Below, one piece after another: positions 9,381-23,428 of a stretch of DNA of 64,000 bases. Under the pieces are notes generated by a model. It searched no databases, was not told the DNA's origin, and saw nothing but the letters and a program-made list of their open reading frames with translations. Source of the DNA: Holtermannia corniformis (lineage: Eukaryota; Basidiomycota; Tremellomycetes; Holtermanniales); assembly GCA_001599935.1 (NCBI GenBank), contig BCIJ01000024.1, positions 1 to 64,000 of the forward strand. The letters are read 5' to 3'. The translations under genes were made by a program, and so were the position numbers. How positions within the stretch are numbered: position 1 is the first letter of the stretch; each line of letters opens with the position of its first letter.

Positions 9381-11245
9381 ATGGCCTCAACCTCACCCCC
9401 GTCCATCTCGCCAAAGTCGCAGCAGCCGGCACAGATGCCGCCCGCGGTCAAGCCAAAGGCCAGCAAGTTCAGCTTTGACCCGCTCTCAATGCTGCTCCCT
9501 CATGAGCGTGCCGCCAGAGCCGCACCAGCAACACGGCAGTCGGCTTCGGCCGGCTCAGCTTCGACCTCGCTCGTCGCCAAAGCGCAGCAGACGCGGCAGA
9601 GCATGCACGCCTCAGGCTCGGGTCCACCAATGGCTTCGGGATCAGGCGCGCAGTCTCCATTCCCAATCTCCCCGCCCACCACGCATGTCTCGACACCCTC
9701 GTCCGAGTGGTCACGAGCGTTCGCTGGACAGGGTAGTGGCTCTGGATCAGACGATCGGATGCAGGGTGTTGAAGAGGAGCTGTCACCGGATGAAAGTGTC
9801 AGCGTCGCAGGAGACCCCCGCCGAGTGGTCGGTCTGGGTGTCGCACTGGCCCCTCGACCGACACAGCGAGCAGGCCGCAAAGCCAGACTGGAAGATTGGG
9901 AGATTGTCGAGACGCTTGGTGAGCCATCCACGCGTCCTGCATGGCTTGGCTGACCCTCGTAGGTACCGGCACGTTTGGTCGCGTCCTCCTCGTCCGTCTT
10001 CGCCCTTCCTACCGCCCAATCTCGTACCACCCGATCTTCCCACACCTTTATCGATCTCAAGACCCCAGTGCTCCCTCACCAGCGGCTACGCAGCAGGCCG
10101 ATGCTCAATTGCCTCACTTTGCCATGAAGGTCTTGAAGAAGACTGAAATCGTCCGCCTGAAGCAGGTTGAGCATATCAACTCTGAGCGCGCCATCCTCGA
10201 GCGCGTGCGACATCCATTCATCGTCGAACTGTGAGTTGGGAGCTGGCAGCCGGTCGGACAGGCTTCCCGAGCTGACTCGATAGGTACGCGACCTATCAAG
10301 ACCACATCAACGTCTACATGCTCCTCTCCTACATCCCCGGCGGCGAGCTCTTCTCCCACCTGCGGCGAGCCGGTCGGTTCACAGCCGACGTCACCCGGTT
10401 CTACCTCGCCTCCATCGTCCTCGCGATCGAATACCTCCATTCGCGCGATATCATCTATCGAGATCTCAAGCCTGAAAACCTCCTTCTCGACCGCCAAGGC
10501 TACCTCCGCATCGCCGATTTCGGGTTTGCAAAGATTGTCGAGGATCGAACGTTTACGCTATGCGGCACGCCAGAGTACCTTGCGCCCGAGATTGTGCTGA
10601 GCAAAGGACATGGGAAAGCTGTGGATTGGTGGGCTCTGGGTATCTTGGCTTTTGAGATGCTGGCGGGGTATCCTGTGCGTTTAGCGTCTTGAGCTTCGAC
10701 TTTGCTGATCAGACCCAGCCATTCTTTGACGATCACCCGCTGGGCATCTACGAAAAGGTGTGTCCCCACGCGGTCTATCACATTGAGCTCACACCTCAGA
10801 TCCTCCGCAATGAAGTCGCGTTCCCAGCACATATTGATCCCTACGCCAAAGACCTGATCCGAGGCCTACTCAAGACCGACCGCTCAAAGCGCCTTGGCAA
10901 CCTCCGCGGTGGCGCCCAAGACGTCATGGCCCATCAATGGTTCTCAGGCGTCGATTGGCGTAGTCTTGAGCGGCGGGAGATTGGGGCGCCGATCGTACCG
11001 AGGGTCGCGAACATGGGTACGGTCACGTCCGCCGCTTTGCTCGTGATGGAGCTGACAAAGTCATTGCAGGGGATTCGCAAAACTTTCAACGCTATCCTCC
11101 ACCTCGGCCGTCGGAGCTTCCGGGCATCTTTGCGGCCCCCTCTGAACGTGACGAGGATCGGTACGGTCACTTGTTTGAAGACTTTGTGTATCCCCGAAAA
11201 GGGTCGGCACCGGACCCACCACCCGACGACATGATGATCTACTAG
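9381..11245 (+). CDS. cAMP-dependent protein kinase catalytic subunit (AGC kinase)
   Basis: Exons are 9381-9918, 9963-10230, 10284-10674, 10719-10757, 10800-11016 and 11070-11245 (1629 nt, 542 aa). A disordered Ser/Pro-rich N-terminus of about 170 residues precedes the kinase domain. Visible motifs are [10 protein letters not shown] (glycine loop, made by splicing exons 1 and 2), FAMKVLKK (ATP-binding Lys), YRDLKPEN (near 10456), DFGFAK (10517), [11 protein letters not shown] (activation loop Thr and APE) and [12 protein letters not shown]. The C-terminal AGC tail reads [10 protein letters not shown] and then HLFEDFVYP, an FxxF hydrophobic motif that here is followed by about 20 more residues. 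A 38-residue insert sits between the glycine loop and the ATP lysine. Fungal PKA C-subunits commonly have such long N-termini. The product phosphorylates Ser/Thr when released from the regulatory subunit by cAMP. Confidence 0.93.
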
Positions 11246-11310
11246 TTGCAGTGTATAATTGCATGCAAGCATGCTATGGTGTGTAGCCCTGGTTGTACAT
11301 TGCGCCGCGT

Positions 11311-12642
11311 TCAGTCACTCTCGTCCCCGCTACCGTAACCACCGAGCAGACTGATCACTCCCACAGGCGCTGCCGGCGCCGCTTTGGCCGCCTTTTCCTC
11401 TTCAGCCTGCTTGCGTGCCACTTCAGCATAATACCGCAGATTGTCGAGCGCTTCCGGGTCCAGCAAGCCCGTTCTCGCACGCTTGACTTGACGCTCGGGT
11501 TCAGCTTCTGGCTCTGGTTCGGGATCCGGTGCCGACGGTTCGATCGGGTAAAAGTTTTCCGTCTCGCCGTCTTCGAGCGCTCGAACGGCCTGTTCGGCTT
11601 CGACGAGCGAACTATTGACTTTGCCTGCGATCGCGTTACTGCCGAGCTCTTCCACCCGGTCGTCCTCGTCGTTCTTTTGCGTCGGGTTGGGGTCTTCAGA
11701 CGCCCACCTGTCCAGCGGTCATCAGTACGCGAGGCGTGCGAACCAAGCGGTGGACGCACCGAACGTTGAGAATCTCCTCGCCGTCCATACTCTGGTTCGC
11801 CATGGCCTCTTTGGCAAACTCGGCATTGTGCTCGAGCTTGTACGTGACGAACGCGACGCCGCGCCCGTGCAGGATGTTCATCTTGATGATCTCTCCCCAT
11901 TCACCGAAATGCCGGCGGATCGTCTCTTCCGTCTGGTGCTTGTCGGCCGACTCGCGGATCTTGCCGATGTACAAGCTGGATCATGTGAGCTAGGGCAGCG
12001 GTGCGGGGAGAGCGACTTACGTTCGGTTTTGACGATTAAACGAGCCGACACCACCCATGTCGTCTCGATAGTCTGCGTGCCGTTCGCGCCCAAAGCAGTC
12101 GCACGAGTTGTCTGGAAGCTGGTCTACCATGAGTCAGTTTGCGTCTGATCGCTCTCTCTGCCGGTCTACACACGGTTGGCGAGGGGAAGGCGGTGGAGAT
12201 ATTTGCAGTTGCGTCTGATTCCCGTCAGCATGACTGATGGATGGTACCCATGACCCACCCTAGTGGGCAGCATCCACGTGCAAAGAACAAACAGCAGTAC
12301 TTGACGCCCGTTGCGTCTGCCCGAGTATAGCCTGCATCCCGGATCAGGATGCACCGCGACTGCGAGTGGACTTTGCTGCAGAGTGTTAGTATTGCCTGTA
12401 CGTCCTGTTTGGTGTCCATAGCTCACTTGTGGTAGCTGTCTTCCCTGTCTCCGCCCGCCCACTTGTTGTACCAGATGTCTGACCCGCCGTCAGCTCGAGT
12501 TATCACACAAGCAAACTCGGGACCCACTGTACTCCTTGCCGGCCTGCGGACCCTCTGAGCGGTCGATCTGGTCGACTTCGACCTGCTTCCTGGCTGGCCT
12601 CGGCTTCTTCTTGATGACTGTTGCGACCTCGGTGTCTGACAT
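11311..12642 (-). CDS. CWC2: pre-mRNA splicing factor CWC2 (RBM22-type)
   Basis: The seven minus-strand exons are 12528-12642, 12427-12478, 12259-12375, 12174-12214, 12021-12123, 11760-11975 and 11311-11707 (1041 nt, 346 aa). The N-terminal Torus/zinc-finger region shows [17 protein letters not shown] and a CCCH-type finger reading [23 protein letters not shown] across an intron. Then come [15 protein letters not shown] and an RRM whose RNP-2 is LYIGKI and RNP-1 is GRGVAFVTY. The C-terminus is acidic and ends [13 protein letters not shown]2 contacts U6 snRNA and the intron in the Prp19-associated spliceosome core. It is head to head with SKI2, start codons 221 bp apart. Confidence 0.93.
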
Positions 12643-12863
12643 GGTGTGGATACTGGTGCAAACTCGAGGGATAGCAGACCCGGACTGCAGCAGCACACCA
12701 GAGGTCAGCGAGGCTCGCCAACCCGCGGATCGGTCGATTCCAACTGGAAGCTGCAGCTGGCCATCGTCACAGTTGTCCATAGGCAAAGTCACTGGGGAAC
12801 ACGCAGTGGAGCATCAGAAGCAGCACAGGACGGTGCAGGAGCTTCGTATCTATCCTGCAAGCC
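12643..12863. promoter_or_regulatory. shared divergent promoter of CWC2 and SKI2
   Basis: The 221 bp between the two start codons must contain both promoters and 5' leaders, since the genes are transcribed away from each other. No TATA-like element is obvious. The role is inferred from geometry only. Confidence 0.5.
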
Positions 12864-15800
12864 ATGTCGCCGAGCCATCATGAGCTCCTAGACGCCATCG
12901 CAGCTCCTTTGTCGACGCCCATCGCGCCCGATCAGCTCGAATCCGAGTTGGGCGTTGCCGGCCCGCAAAACTCGCAACAAGCACTCGCTCTGCTCGAAGA
13001 AGAGTTCTTACAGCCTGTCAGAGGGGTAGAGCCGAGCAAGCTATGGCGTTGGCAAGTGTACGTCCCTGCCACCTGATCGAGCGAGCTCACCCAGTGCTAA
13101 TGTCATGACTCAGTCAACCTCCCATCAGCCTTCCGATCCCTCACCCGACCTTGGCACCGCTACCGCAGACTCATAATGTGACGCCGACGCTCAAAGGGCT
13201 TGATGGCAGCTTTGCTCACTGGCGCGAGGTCAAGCATACATTTGGCCAATATGCATCGAGCTGATCACTTTTGCAGACTTTGGCGCCAAAACCACCGCCG
13301 CTCCCTTCGCTCTCGAGCAGTACATCACGAGCGCCCGCACCGAGCGCCAACTTTGTCCGTGGCAAGGGCTCGTACGCTCCTTTCTTGCCGGGTGGTCTCG
13401 ATCCTAGCGCAGTCACGGCCGATGGCGAATTTGCGCATGCTAATGGAGACGCTGAAGATGCGGAAGAAGAGGAAGAGGAGGGATGGAAGACTCGAGCGCC
13501 GGGAATGAAGCGCGGCATTGCGCTTGATGGTGGTAGGTATTCCAGCTTAGGCTCTGGCAATCAGCAGAGCTGACCGAACGAATAGCCGACGGGTTCCTTG
13601 CGTCCATCCTGGGCTCACAGACCCTCAACACCAAAGCACGGAGAAGAAAGCAGAACGGACGCGAGTCGCCGACCCTCAAGATCTCACGACTGGGCGATGA
13701 CGAAGTCGATTATGATCTTGAGCGCCCGGTAGGTGAGCCAAGTCATCGAGCCAACGGCAAGAACGTGGATGATCTGCTGCCTATCGGTGTAAGTCGACGT
13801 CTACAATTCTACTTGAACTCGTGCTGATGCGTGTCGCAGAAACTTCCCGCACCTCCATTAGCTCGCAAGCGCCTGAAGCCGACCGTCGCCAAGAAAGAAT
13901 GGGCCCATGTCGTCGACGTCAGGCAGCAACTTGTCAATGTCAGCCCGCTCAATTGAAGTAACAACTTCAGCTGACCAAACACCACTCCAGTTCGACGAGC
14001 TCGTTCCCGACATGGCACGCAAATACCCCTTTGAGCTCGACAACTTTCAGAAAGAGGCCGTATATCGGCTCGAGATGGGCGACAGTGTCTTTGTCGCCGC
14101 GCATACCAGTGCCGGCAAGACTGTTGTTGCAGAGTATGCAATCGCACTGGCGGCAAAGCACATGACTCGGTGTGTGGTATAATCACCAACTATACACGAC
14201 GCTGACATGTCAACAGCGCAATCTACACTTCACCGATCAAGGCGCTCTCGAACCAAAAGTTCCGCGATTTCAAGACGACGTTTGACCCAGCCACCGTCGG
14301 CATCTTGACGGGTGATGTGCAGATCAACCCAGAGGGCAACTGTTTGATCGTGAGCACCCTATCGATCCTACAGATGTCGCACTGACTGCACGCAGATGAC
14401 GACCGAGATCCTGCGCAGTATGCTGTACAAGGGTGCGGACTTGATCCGTGATGTCGAGTTTGTCATCTTTGACGAGGTGCACTATGTCAATGATGCCGAG
14501 GTGAGTGTCACTGTTGTACGCACGAGGGGCATAAATGACAATGCTGCACATTAGCGCGGCGTAGTCTGGGAGGAAGTCATCATCATGCTGCCGGAACACG
14601 TCAACATCATCTTGCTATCGGCGACTGTGCCCAACACCAAGGAGTTTGCAGACTGGGTGGGGTACGTGCCTTCATACGATTCTCGTCGTGGGCTTGGCTC
14701 ATGTATCGTAGGCGAACGAAGAAGAAGGACATCTACGTCATCTCGACGCCGATGCGCCCGGTGCCCCTCGAGCATTTCTTGTGGGCTGGCAAAGAGGTGC
14801 ACAAGATTGTCGATTCAAAGGGTCAATTTCTGGGTTCTGGGTGAGTCGCATGCTTGAACGGTTGAATGCGAATGCAGCGGCTGACGCGTCGGGATAGGTA
14901 TCAATCAGCAAACGATGCGATGCGGCGCAAGCAGGACAAGGAGCGCGAGGCGGCCGGTCTGCCGCCGTTGACCAAGACGGGTGGTCGTGGACAGCCAGCT
15001 CGCGGTGGCGCCAAGACACTTCCGACCGGCCGAGGCGCCCCCTTCACTCGGATCGGTGCCGGAAGGACACACACCAACCGCGCTGGCGGCAACGGGGCAC
15101 CGGCACCAGCCGTCGTGCCGCGCGGAGGTGGTCCAGGCCGAGGCGGGTACGGCGCACCAAGAGGTCACGGTGGTGGCGGGAACCTCGATCAGACTCTCTG
15201 GGTCTCTTTGGTCGACTACCTCCGCAAGGCGAGCTTGCTGCCCATGGTCGCGTTCGTGTTCAGCAAGAAGCGCTGCGAGGAATACGCCAAGAGTCTACTG
15301 AACCGCGATTTGTGCACGGCAAAGGAGAAGAGCGAGGTGCATATCACGATTGAGAGGGCTTTGACGCGGTTGAAAGGTAGGCTGGTGGTCATTTGACTTG
15401 TGTTGCTGGAGGTCCTGACGCGGATCGCCTTGAAGGCTCCGATAAAAACTTGCCGCAGATTGCGAGGATGCGCGAGTTGCTTGGGAACGGTATTGGCGTG
15501 CATCACGGTGGTCTCTTGCCGATCGTCAAGGGTGCGATGCTTTCGAGGGATGTTCGATAAATGCTGACAACAAATACAGAGGTGGTCGAGATGCTATTTG
15601 CGAGAGGTTTAGTCAAGGTCCTGTTCGCGACCGAGACTTTCGCCATGGTCAGTGCAGCATGGCGGTGAAGAGCTATATCTGAACCATGCAGGGCGTCAAC
15701 ATGCCTGCCAAAAGTGTCGTGTTCTCCGGCATCCGCAAGCACGACGGGACGTCTTTCCGTGAGTGACATGGCCTCAGAGGGGCGTCGCTGAGATGGGCCA

Positions 15801-17807
15801 GGCAATTTACTTCCTGGCGAGTACACGCAGATGGCCGGTCGTGCCGGTCGTCGGGGTCTCGACACGACCGGTACCGTCATCATCTTGCCAGGTGATGAGC
15901 TGCCCGAGGTGAGTCAAGGCTTCCTTGTGATCCATGCTGATGAGCTCAGGCCGCAGCACTCAAAGAAATGATGCAAGGAACGCCAAGCAAGCTCTCATCT
16001 CAATTCCGCTTGACGTACAACATGATCCTCAACTTGTTGCGTGTCGAGGCGCTGCGCGTCGAGGAGATGATCAAGCGCTCGTTTTCGGAAAACGCTTCGC
16101 AGAAGCTGCTGCCCGAGCAGCAGCGCCAGGTAGAGGCGGTGAGTCTGCTTGCGAACGACATTGGAAGGAGCTTACAGGTTGTAGACCGAAAAGGTGCTAG
16201 CAAAGCTGCCCAAGGTCGACTGCCCCGTCTGTTCGCCGGATATCCGGGCATACTACGACGTCAGCCAGGAGGCAGCACGACTCAACACGACATTGTTGCG
16301 GGAAGCAGCACTGAATCCTCAACAGACCAAATGCTTTGCTCCGGGGCGGGTCGTAGTCCTCCGAGATGGGGTGCGATTCACGGAATACGCTGCGCCGTTC
16401 GCTGACGATAACAGCACTTTCCAGGCAGCATTGCTCTTGTCTTGCGACCGTCGCCGGCGACAGCTCCCTTGTCCGCCAAAACCGCATTGCGCACCGGCGG
16501 CAAGACGCTCTGGGTCCTCGCGCTGGTCTCAAAGGAAACGAAGAGCGGCGAGAACGGTGGGTCAAACCTTTGCGGAGTATCCACTTGCTCACCTGCAGAC
16601 ATCGACATTGAGGATCTTCCGCCTCTTTGGCCCGCCAAACTGTCCTCGGTCGAAGAAGAATGGATGTACGAGATTGCCAGCATCGACGTCGGCAGTATCT
16701 CTGTCGTCACTCGCAGTTTCCTGAAAGTGCCCCAAAGCCAGCTCACCGACTTTATCGAGCACAAAGACAAGGACGGGTTGGCCAAGATCACTGGGGATCT
16801 GCAGGCGCTACGCAAAGAGATGTCGGACAGGCCTGTACCCGAGATGGACTGGGCGCGGATGAGGGCGCTCGAGTTCCAGGATCTGGTCAAGCAGCGTGAT
16901 ACGATGCACGGTCGACTGAGTAAGATGGCGTGTGCGCTGTGCGAGGACTTTGAGGAGCATGTGAGCCGATGTAAAGGCGACCGGTCGACGCTGACCATGG
17001 CAGTACTCGATCTTGCACGAGATCAAGCGGACCGAAGCGAGCCTAGCGCATCTGAAAATGATGCTGTCGGACCAGAACCTCGAGTTGCTGCCAGACTATG
17101 AGCAGCGCGTCGAGGTGCTCAAACGCCTCAAGTTTATCGACGACAACTCGACTGTCCTGCTCAAGGGTCGAGTCGCCTGCGAGGTCAGTGGCGATCCGAC
17201 CACCGCGCGCGACCGAGCTCACACGCGTAGATCAACTCATCCAACGAGCTCGTGCTGACCGAGCTGATCCTCGAAAACACCCTGGCAAACTACACGCCCG
17301 AAGAGGTCGTCGCCCTGCTCTCGGTCTTTGTGTTTGTCGAGAAATCAGACTCGGAACCCGTCATGACGCCCAAGATCCAGACCGGGCTCGAGACCATCTA
17401 CCAGATTGCGGATCGGGTCGAGCGCGTGCAGGACGGACTGAGTGTGCAGCATGATGACTTTAGGACAAAGTTTAAGCCCGGGCTCGTCGAGGTTGTGTAT
17501 GAATGGGCGAGGGGCATGGTCAGTCTTGCTCGTGCTTGGTGACGGCGAGCTGACCGAGTCAACAGCCGTTTGACAAGATTACGGATCTGACAGACGTGCC
17601 CGAGGGTACGATTGTGCGCTGCATTACCCGACTGGACGAGACGTGTCGAGAGGTGCGGGACGCGGCGCGCGTGATTGGGGACGCGGATCTGTTTACAAAG
17701 ATGGAAGAGGCGCAGGCGTTGATCAAGCGGGACAGTGAGTCGCGACTGGATGGGACGGTAGCTGACATGCGTGTGCAGTCGTGTTTGCTGCCAGTCTGTA
17801 TTTCTAG
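12864..17807 (+). CDS. SKI2: SKI2 DExH RNA helicase of the cytoplasmic Ski complex
   Basis: ATG 12864 ([12 protein letters not shown]) to TAG 17805-17807, with about 17 short introns; the last joins GACA to TCGTGTTTGCT before SLYF-stop. Domain order: N-terminal Ski3/Ski8-binding region with acidic run, RecA1 beginning [15 protein letters not shown], Walker A AHTSAGKT (about 14100), [19 protein letters not shown] (14471-14482) and SATVPN; a Gly/Arg-rich insert (about 14970-15180) before RecA2; then [19 protein letters not shown] and [12 protein letters not shown] (about 15830). After these come the arch/insertion region and DSHCT domain ([28 protein letters not shown]). With Ski3 and Ski8 it feeds mRNA to the exosome for 3'-5' decay. 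MTR4 was considered, but the Ski2-type N-terminus and RG-rich insert favour SKI2. Confidence 0.92.
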
Positions 17808-17847
17808 AGCGTTGTGTGATGTCAGAGTGTATAGAGTGTGCCATGCA

Positions 17848-18747
17848 TCAAGCGGTAGCGTCTACTGTTGGCACGGCCTCTGGCTCTGCCGCTGGTTTTG
17901 GCGCAAGGTAGCCGTGCTTTTGCGGGTTCGAATAGTATACTGCCAGCGCGTCAGCGAGATTCACACGGATCGCTGGGGTTGCACTGACGGATATCCGTCT
18001 TGCGGACCGGCTTGGCCTCGGCCACTTGTCTGCCTGCAAACTTGTGTGGCCAGATTGCCTGTCTGAGCGCCAACGAGTTCTGGTAGACTGCCTGAACGTT
18101 GCCGCCTGCCGCCTTGACGGCCTCGGCTGCGCCTTTACTGATCCGGGCGAGGTGGACGTTGAGCGGTGGGAGCGGGAGCGATTCATCGATCGGTCCCAGC
18201 AGCTTGATCCCTGCCCATTTAGAGAGCTGGAGACCGTGTATGATATTACTCTGCGTCAGCGTCGTCGTGTTGATCGGTTCCAGAGGGTCGATCCGAGACG
18301 AGGCGATAAAGGATTGGAGGCGGGCGAGCGGGAGTGGCGCATAGTCTTTACTCTGGCTGGTGTGTGTCAGCTCCAATCTGTCGTCTGTCGTCTGGCGCTG
18401 GGTCAACTTACAAGTTTACGAAACCGCGCTTGGGGAATAACCGGGTGATGGGTGTTTGCCCGCCTTCAAACGATGGGCCTTTGCCGCCGCCCGAGCGGGA
18501 TAGTTGACCCTTGTGGCCTCGACCTGCTGTTCCGCCCTTTGTGGATCCGCGTCCGCGACCGAGCCGTTGGTGCTGTGGGACGTTAGTGGGTGGTAGAGTG
18601 CGCAGGGTGAGGACGCACGACTTTGTGCGAACCGGCGGCGGGGCCGAGGTTGCCGAGGTGGACGGCTGTTGAGGCTGAGCGGGAACAGGAAGCAGAGGCT
18701 GTGGCTGGCAGCAGGCGGACGAGGGAGCAAGGTGCGAGTGGTGGCAT
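17848..18747 (-). CDS. MRPL10: mitochondrial large-subunit ribosomal protein uL15m
   Basis: Exons are 18622-18747, 18412-18572, 17989-18356 and 17848-17972 (780 nt, 259 aa). The start [20 protein letters not shown] is a basic, Ser/Ala-rich presequence for mitochondrial import. The uL15 signature follows: [37 protein letters not shown] and [18 protein letters not shown], the last rebuilt across an intron. The C-terminal half carries the KWAGIKLLG and [14 protein letters not shown] segments. It is a structural protein of the mitoribosome large subunit. It is convergent with SKI2 (stops 40 bp apart) and head to head with lysyl-tRNA synthetase. Confidence 0.92.
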
Positions 18748-18919
18748 TGTGCGTAGAATGCGACGAGGATGGTAGAGTGGATGCGACTTTGAGCTCGGCA
18801 GGAGCGATGCTGACTCGTATGCCACGTCATTTCCAAACGCAATAAACCCCCATGGGATCGACGGTATCAAACCCCGCCACCGCTCACCAGTGCCAACTTT
18901 TGAACCAAGTTGTCAGTCG
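18748..18919. promoter_or_regulatory. 172-bp divergent promoter, uL15m and LysRS
   Basis: The region lies between the uL15m start codon (18747) and the upstream in-frame ATG of lysyl-tRNA synthetase (18920). Both transcripts must start inside it or within the LysRS leader. If transcription starts downstream of 18920 only the cytosolic LysRS start is available, so start-site choice here could set the cytosol-to-mitochondria ratio. This is inference from layout. Confidence 0.5.
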
Positions 18920-21357
<2,438 letters not shown>

Positions 21358-21399
21358 TGACATGCATCTCTGTCTAGACGTTGAATTCAAAAAGTATAC

Positions 21400-21699
21400 T
21401 TACTCCTCGTCCGCTTTCCAATCGCCTGTATGGCGTGTCAAAAGACGGTTCTGGTCTTGGACCGTGCTGCGCCTAAGATGCGTCAGATACACCGTCTTCA
21501 GCAAATGTCTCGTTTGCGGACTGAGGCTCTCCGGGCTCAGGACGTCAGACGCGTCCTCACTCGGTTTGATGACTAGTAGTTTTGCGTCGAACCCGTTCGA
21601 TGTGCGCGTCAACGAGAAAGGCTCGACGTGCAGCAGTGCTGATGGCGACTTGACCAGCAGCGCGCCGTCCTCGAATGAGACTTTGGCGGCAGTGGACAT
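21400..21699 (-). CDS. small orphan protein
   Basis: Frame from ATG 21697-21699 (MSTAAKVSFEDGALLVK) to stop TAA at 21400-21402, 99 aa. It contains VEPFSLTRTSNGFDAKLLVIKPSED, LSPQTRHLLKTVYLTHLRR and a charged end DWKADEE. It lies convergent with lysyl-tRNA synthetase, stops 58 bp apart. The composition looks like a real protein, but I recognise no family. The frame stays open upstream to 21753, so an upstream exon is possible. Confidence 0.45.
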   Translation of the reverse strand: MSTAAKVSFEDGALLVKSPSALLHVEPFSLTRTSNGFDAKLLVIKPSEDASDVLSPESLSPQTRHLLKTVYLTHLRRSTVQDQNRLLTRHTGDWKADEE

Positions 21700-23428
21700 G
21701 GCGGCGTTGTGGATGCTGGATAGAGATGACAGGGCGGCCTGCTTACGAGCCAAGATTCAGCCGTCCTTTGTTGCACCGACTTCTGGCCTTCGGACGAGGA
21801 GGCTCTTGGTCTCCGTTGTTAGCTAGCTAGCAGTGACGTGTAGTGTGATAGAGTACAGTTGGCTGCTGCGCCGGTGATGACGTCTAGAGGGTCTTGAAAC
21901 TCACACCGGGGCACAACCAGGCGCTTCAGCTCACTTGGTGACCACCTTGGCTCGGTGTAACACTTTACGGCGCTCACGTCTATGAGCCATTCTTGGCAGG
22001 CTCGACCCAGGGTTTGTTGGTCCACCCAGGGGAATGAGTACTTTATGTAGGCTTCAGTCAAGGCGCTGTCTTTGGCCGTCGGCTGTCAAGCGCCAATACT
22101 CGTCGCTTTCGTTCTCAACGACTTCCCTGCTTACGTCCCAGCTCGGCTGCCGATTTGAAATGTCAGCGTTCTTGACATTTGGTCTCGTCTACGATTGTTG
22201 CACTCGGTAACATTGTAGCCTGAACAGATGGGTTGCAGATCGGTGACATCCCAAGTCTTTATGAGTCGGACGAACGCGAAGACATACAACTGTGGAGCTA
22301 CGGAAATGCCGTACTGTAAGACAAGCCAGTGCTTTGAGCATCTCATGCAGTGATTTCCAGAGGCAAAGCAACCATCTCTGGCGTTGCGCCGAAAACTTGT
22401 CAATTTTAGAACGCAGATGGGAGCGAAGAGTCCCCTTGTCTTGGTACTTTCGAGGGCGGAAAGTGGCGCCTGGGTGAGATCGCGTCATGTTGATGAGTGG
22501 CGAAGGGCGTTTGGTTGGCTAATTTAAAGCGCTTCATCGTAGTGACCGTGGTCCTTGTATCGGTGCGGCACCGGCCACGGCCACAGTCCGCTGCCATGAT
22601 CCTCTTGCGAGCTTGACGCCAGTGTCTCATCACGCGTATGCTCGTCGAGTGACTATGTTGGAAGACGACTGCCGTACATACGCAGCACAACGGACGGACA
22701 GCGTCTTGGAACACTTTCCGCGTCCTCGGTCCGCGTCGCGGATCGCAAACGGGCAGCACGACGGACGCAAGGTTCTCAGGACTATCTTGAGAAGGCAAGA
22801 CTTGTCTCTACGTCAGGGGTCTGCACGGCAGTCAATAGACGCGGCCTGCGCACACGAGATGCACTTGCTGTCCGTCCCGTCTGTGAGGGGTGTTAAGGCT
22901 CCGGCCCTGACGTGTCCAGAGTGTGGAGAGGTTTTGGGGTTAATAGCGAGTGTTTAGTCGTCAGCATGTCCATAGTCAATGCACATACTTCCTCTCCAGA
23001 CCGTCTACGCCTGAAATGCAGTTGAGCCTGTTGACGGGCTCGTGGCTAACTGTCTAGTTCTCCGGGTACGAGTGACCAACACGTAGCTGATAAAAGGATA
23101 GGGTCGACGACTGCTGCATCTTACGCCCAATGCTTCGAAGAGACCTGAGTGCGCATGAACGAATTGGTAGCCAGATGCTGCATCCCTGGGGTATCTCGTC
23201 CCAACAGACGCGGCATTGTTCTCAGAAGACTGAACAGCGCGTTCCACAAGACGATCGTATGAGGCGGTGACTCCTATTGTACGCAGTGACCGCTTTGTGT
23301 TCAGGGACGGAAAGATCGGCGGACGATCGCACGGTTCCTGGAACGAACAAGCAACGTCGACTGCTGCTTTTGTGCGATGGCCAGGTGCTGCACACCGCAT
23401 TGTCGTGGCCAGAACAATGCGAGGATGA
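21700..23428. other. 1.7-kb gene-poor stretch
   Basis: No gene model can be supported. Short frames occur on both strands (for example minus 21819-22061, with a PWVDQQTLGRACQEWLID stretch that could be an exon of an orphan gene), but none joins to a longer protein. Stops are frequent in all frames, and base composition seems less GC-rich than in the flanking genes. I see no tRNA or tandem repeat. It could contain non-coding RNA or a decayed gene. Confidence 0.4.

Noticed and set aside
12423..12792. Overlapping minus-strand frames of about 90-100 aa upstream of CWC2
   Set aside because: These are unspliced readings through the first CWC2 intron; only the MSDTEVATV start continues into the conserved WYNKW motif.
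18408..18842. Longer minus-strand frame starting at 18842
   Set aside because: It mixes intron sequence with exon 2 of uL15m; the spliced model from ATG 18745-18747 keeps a presequence and the family motifs.
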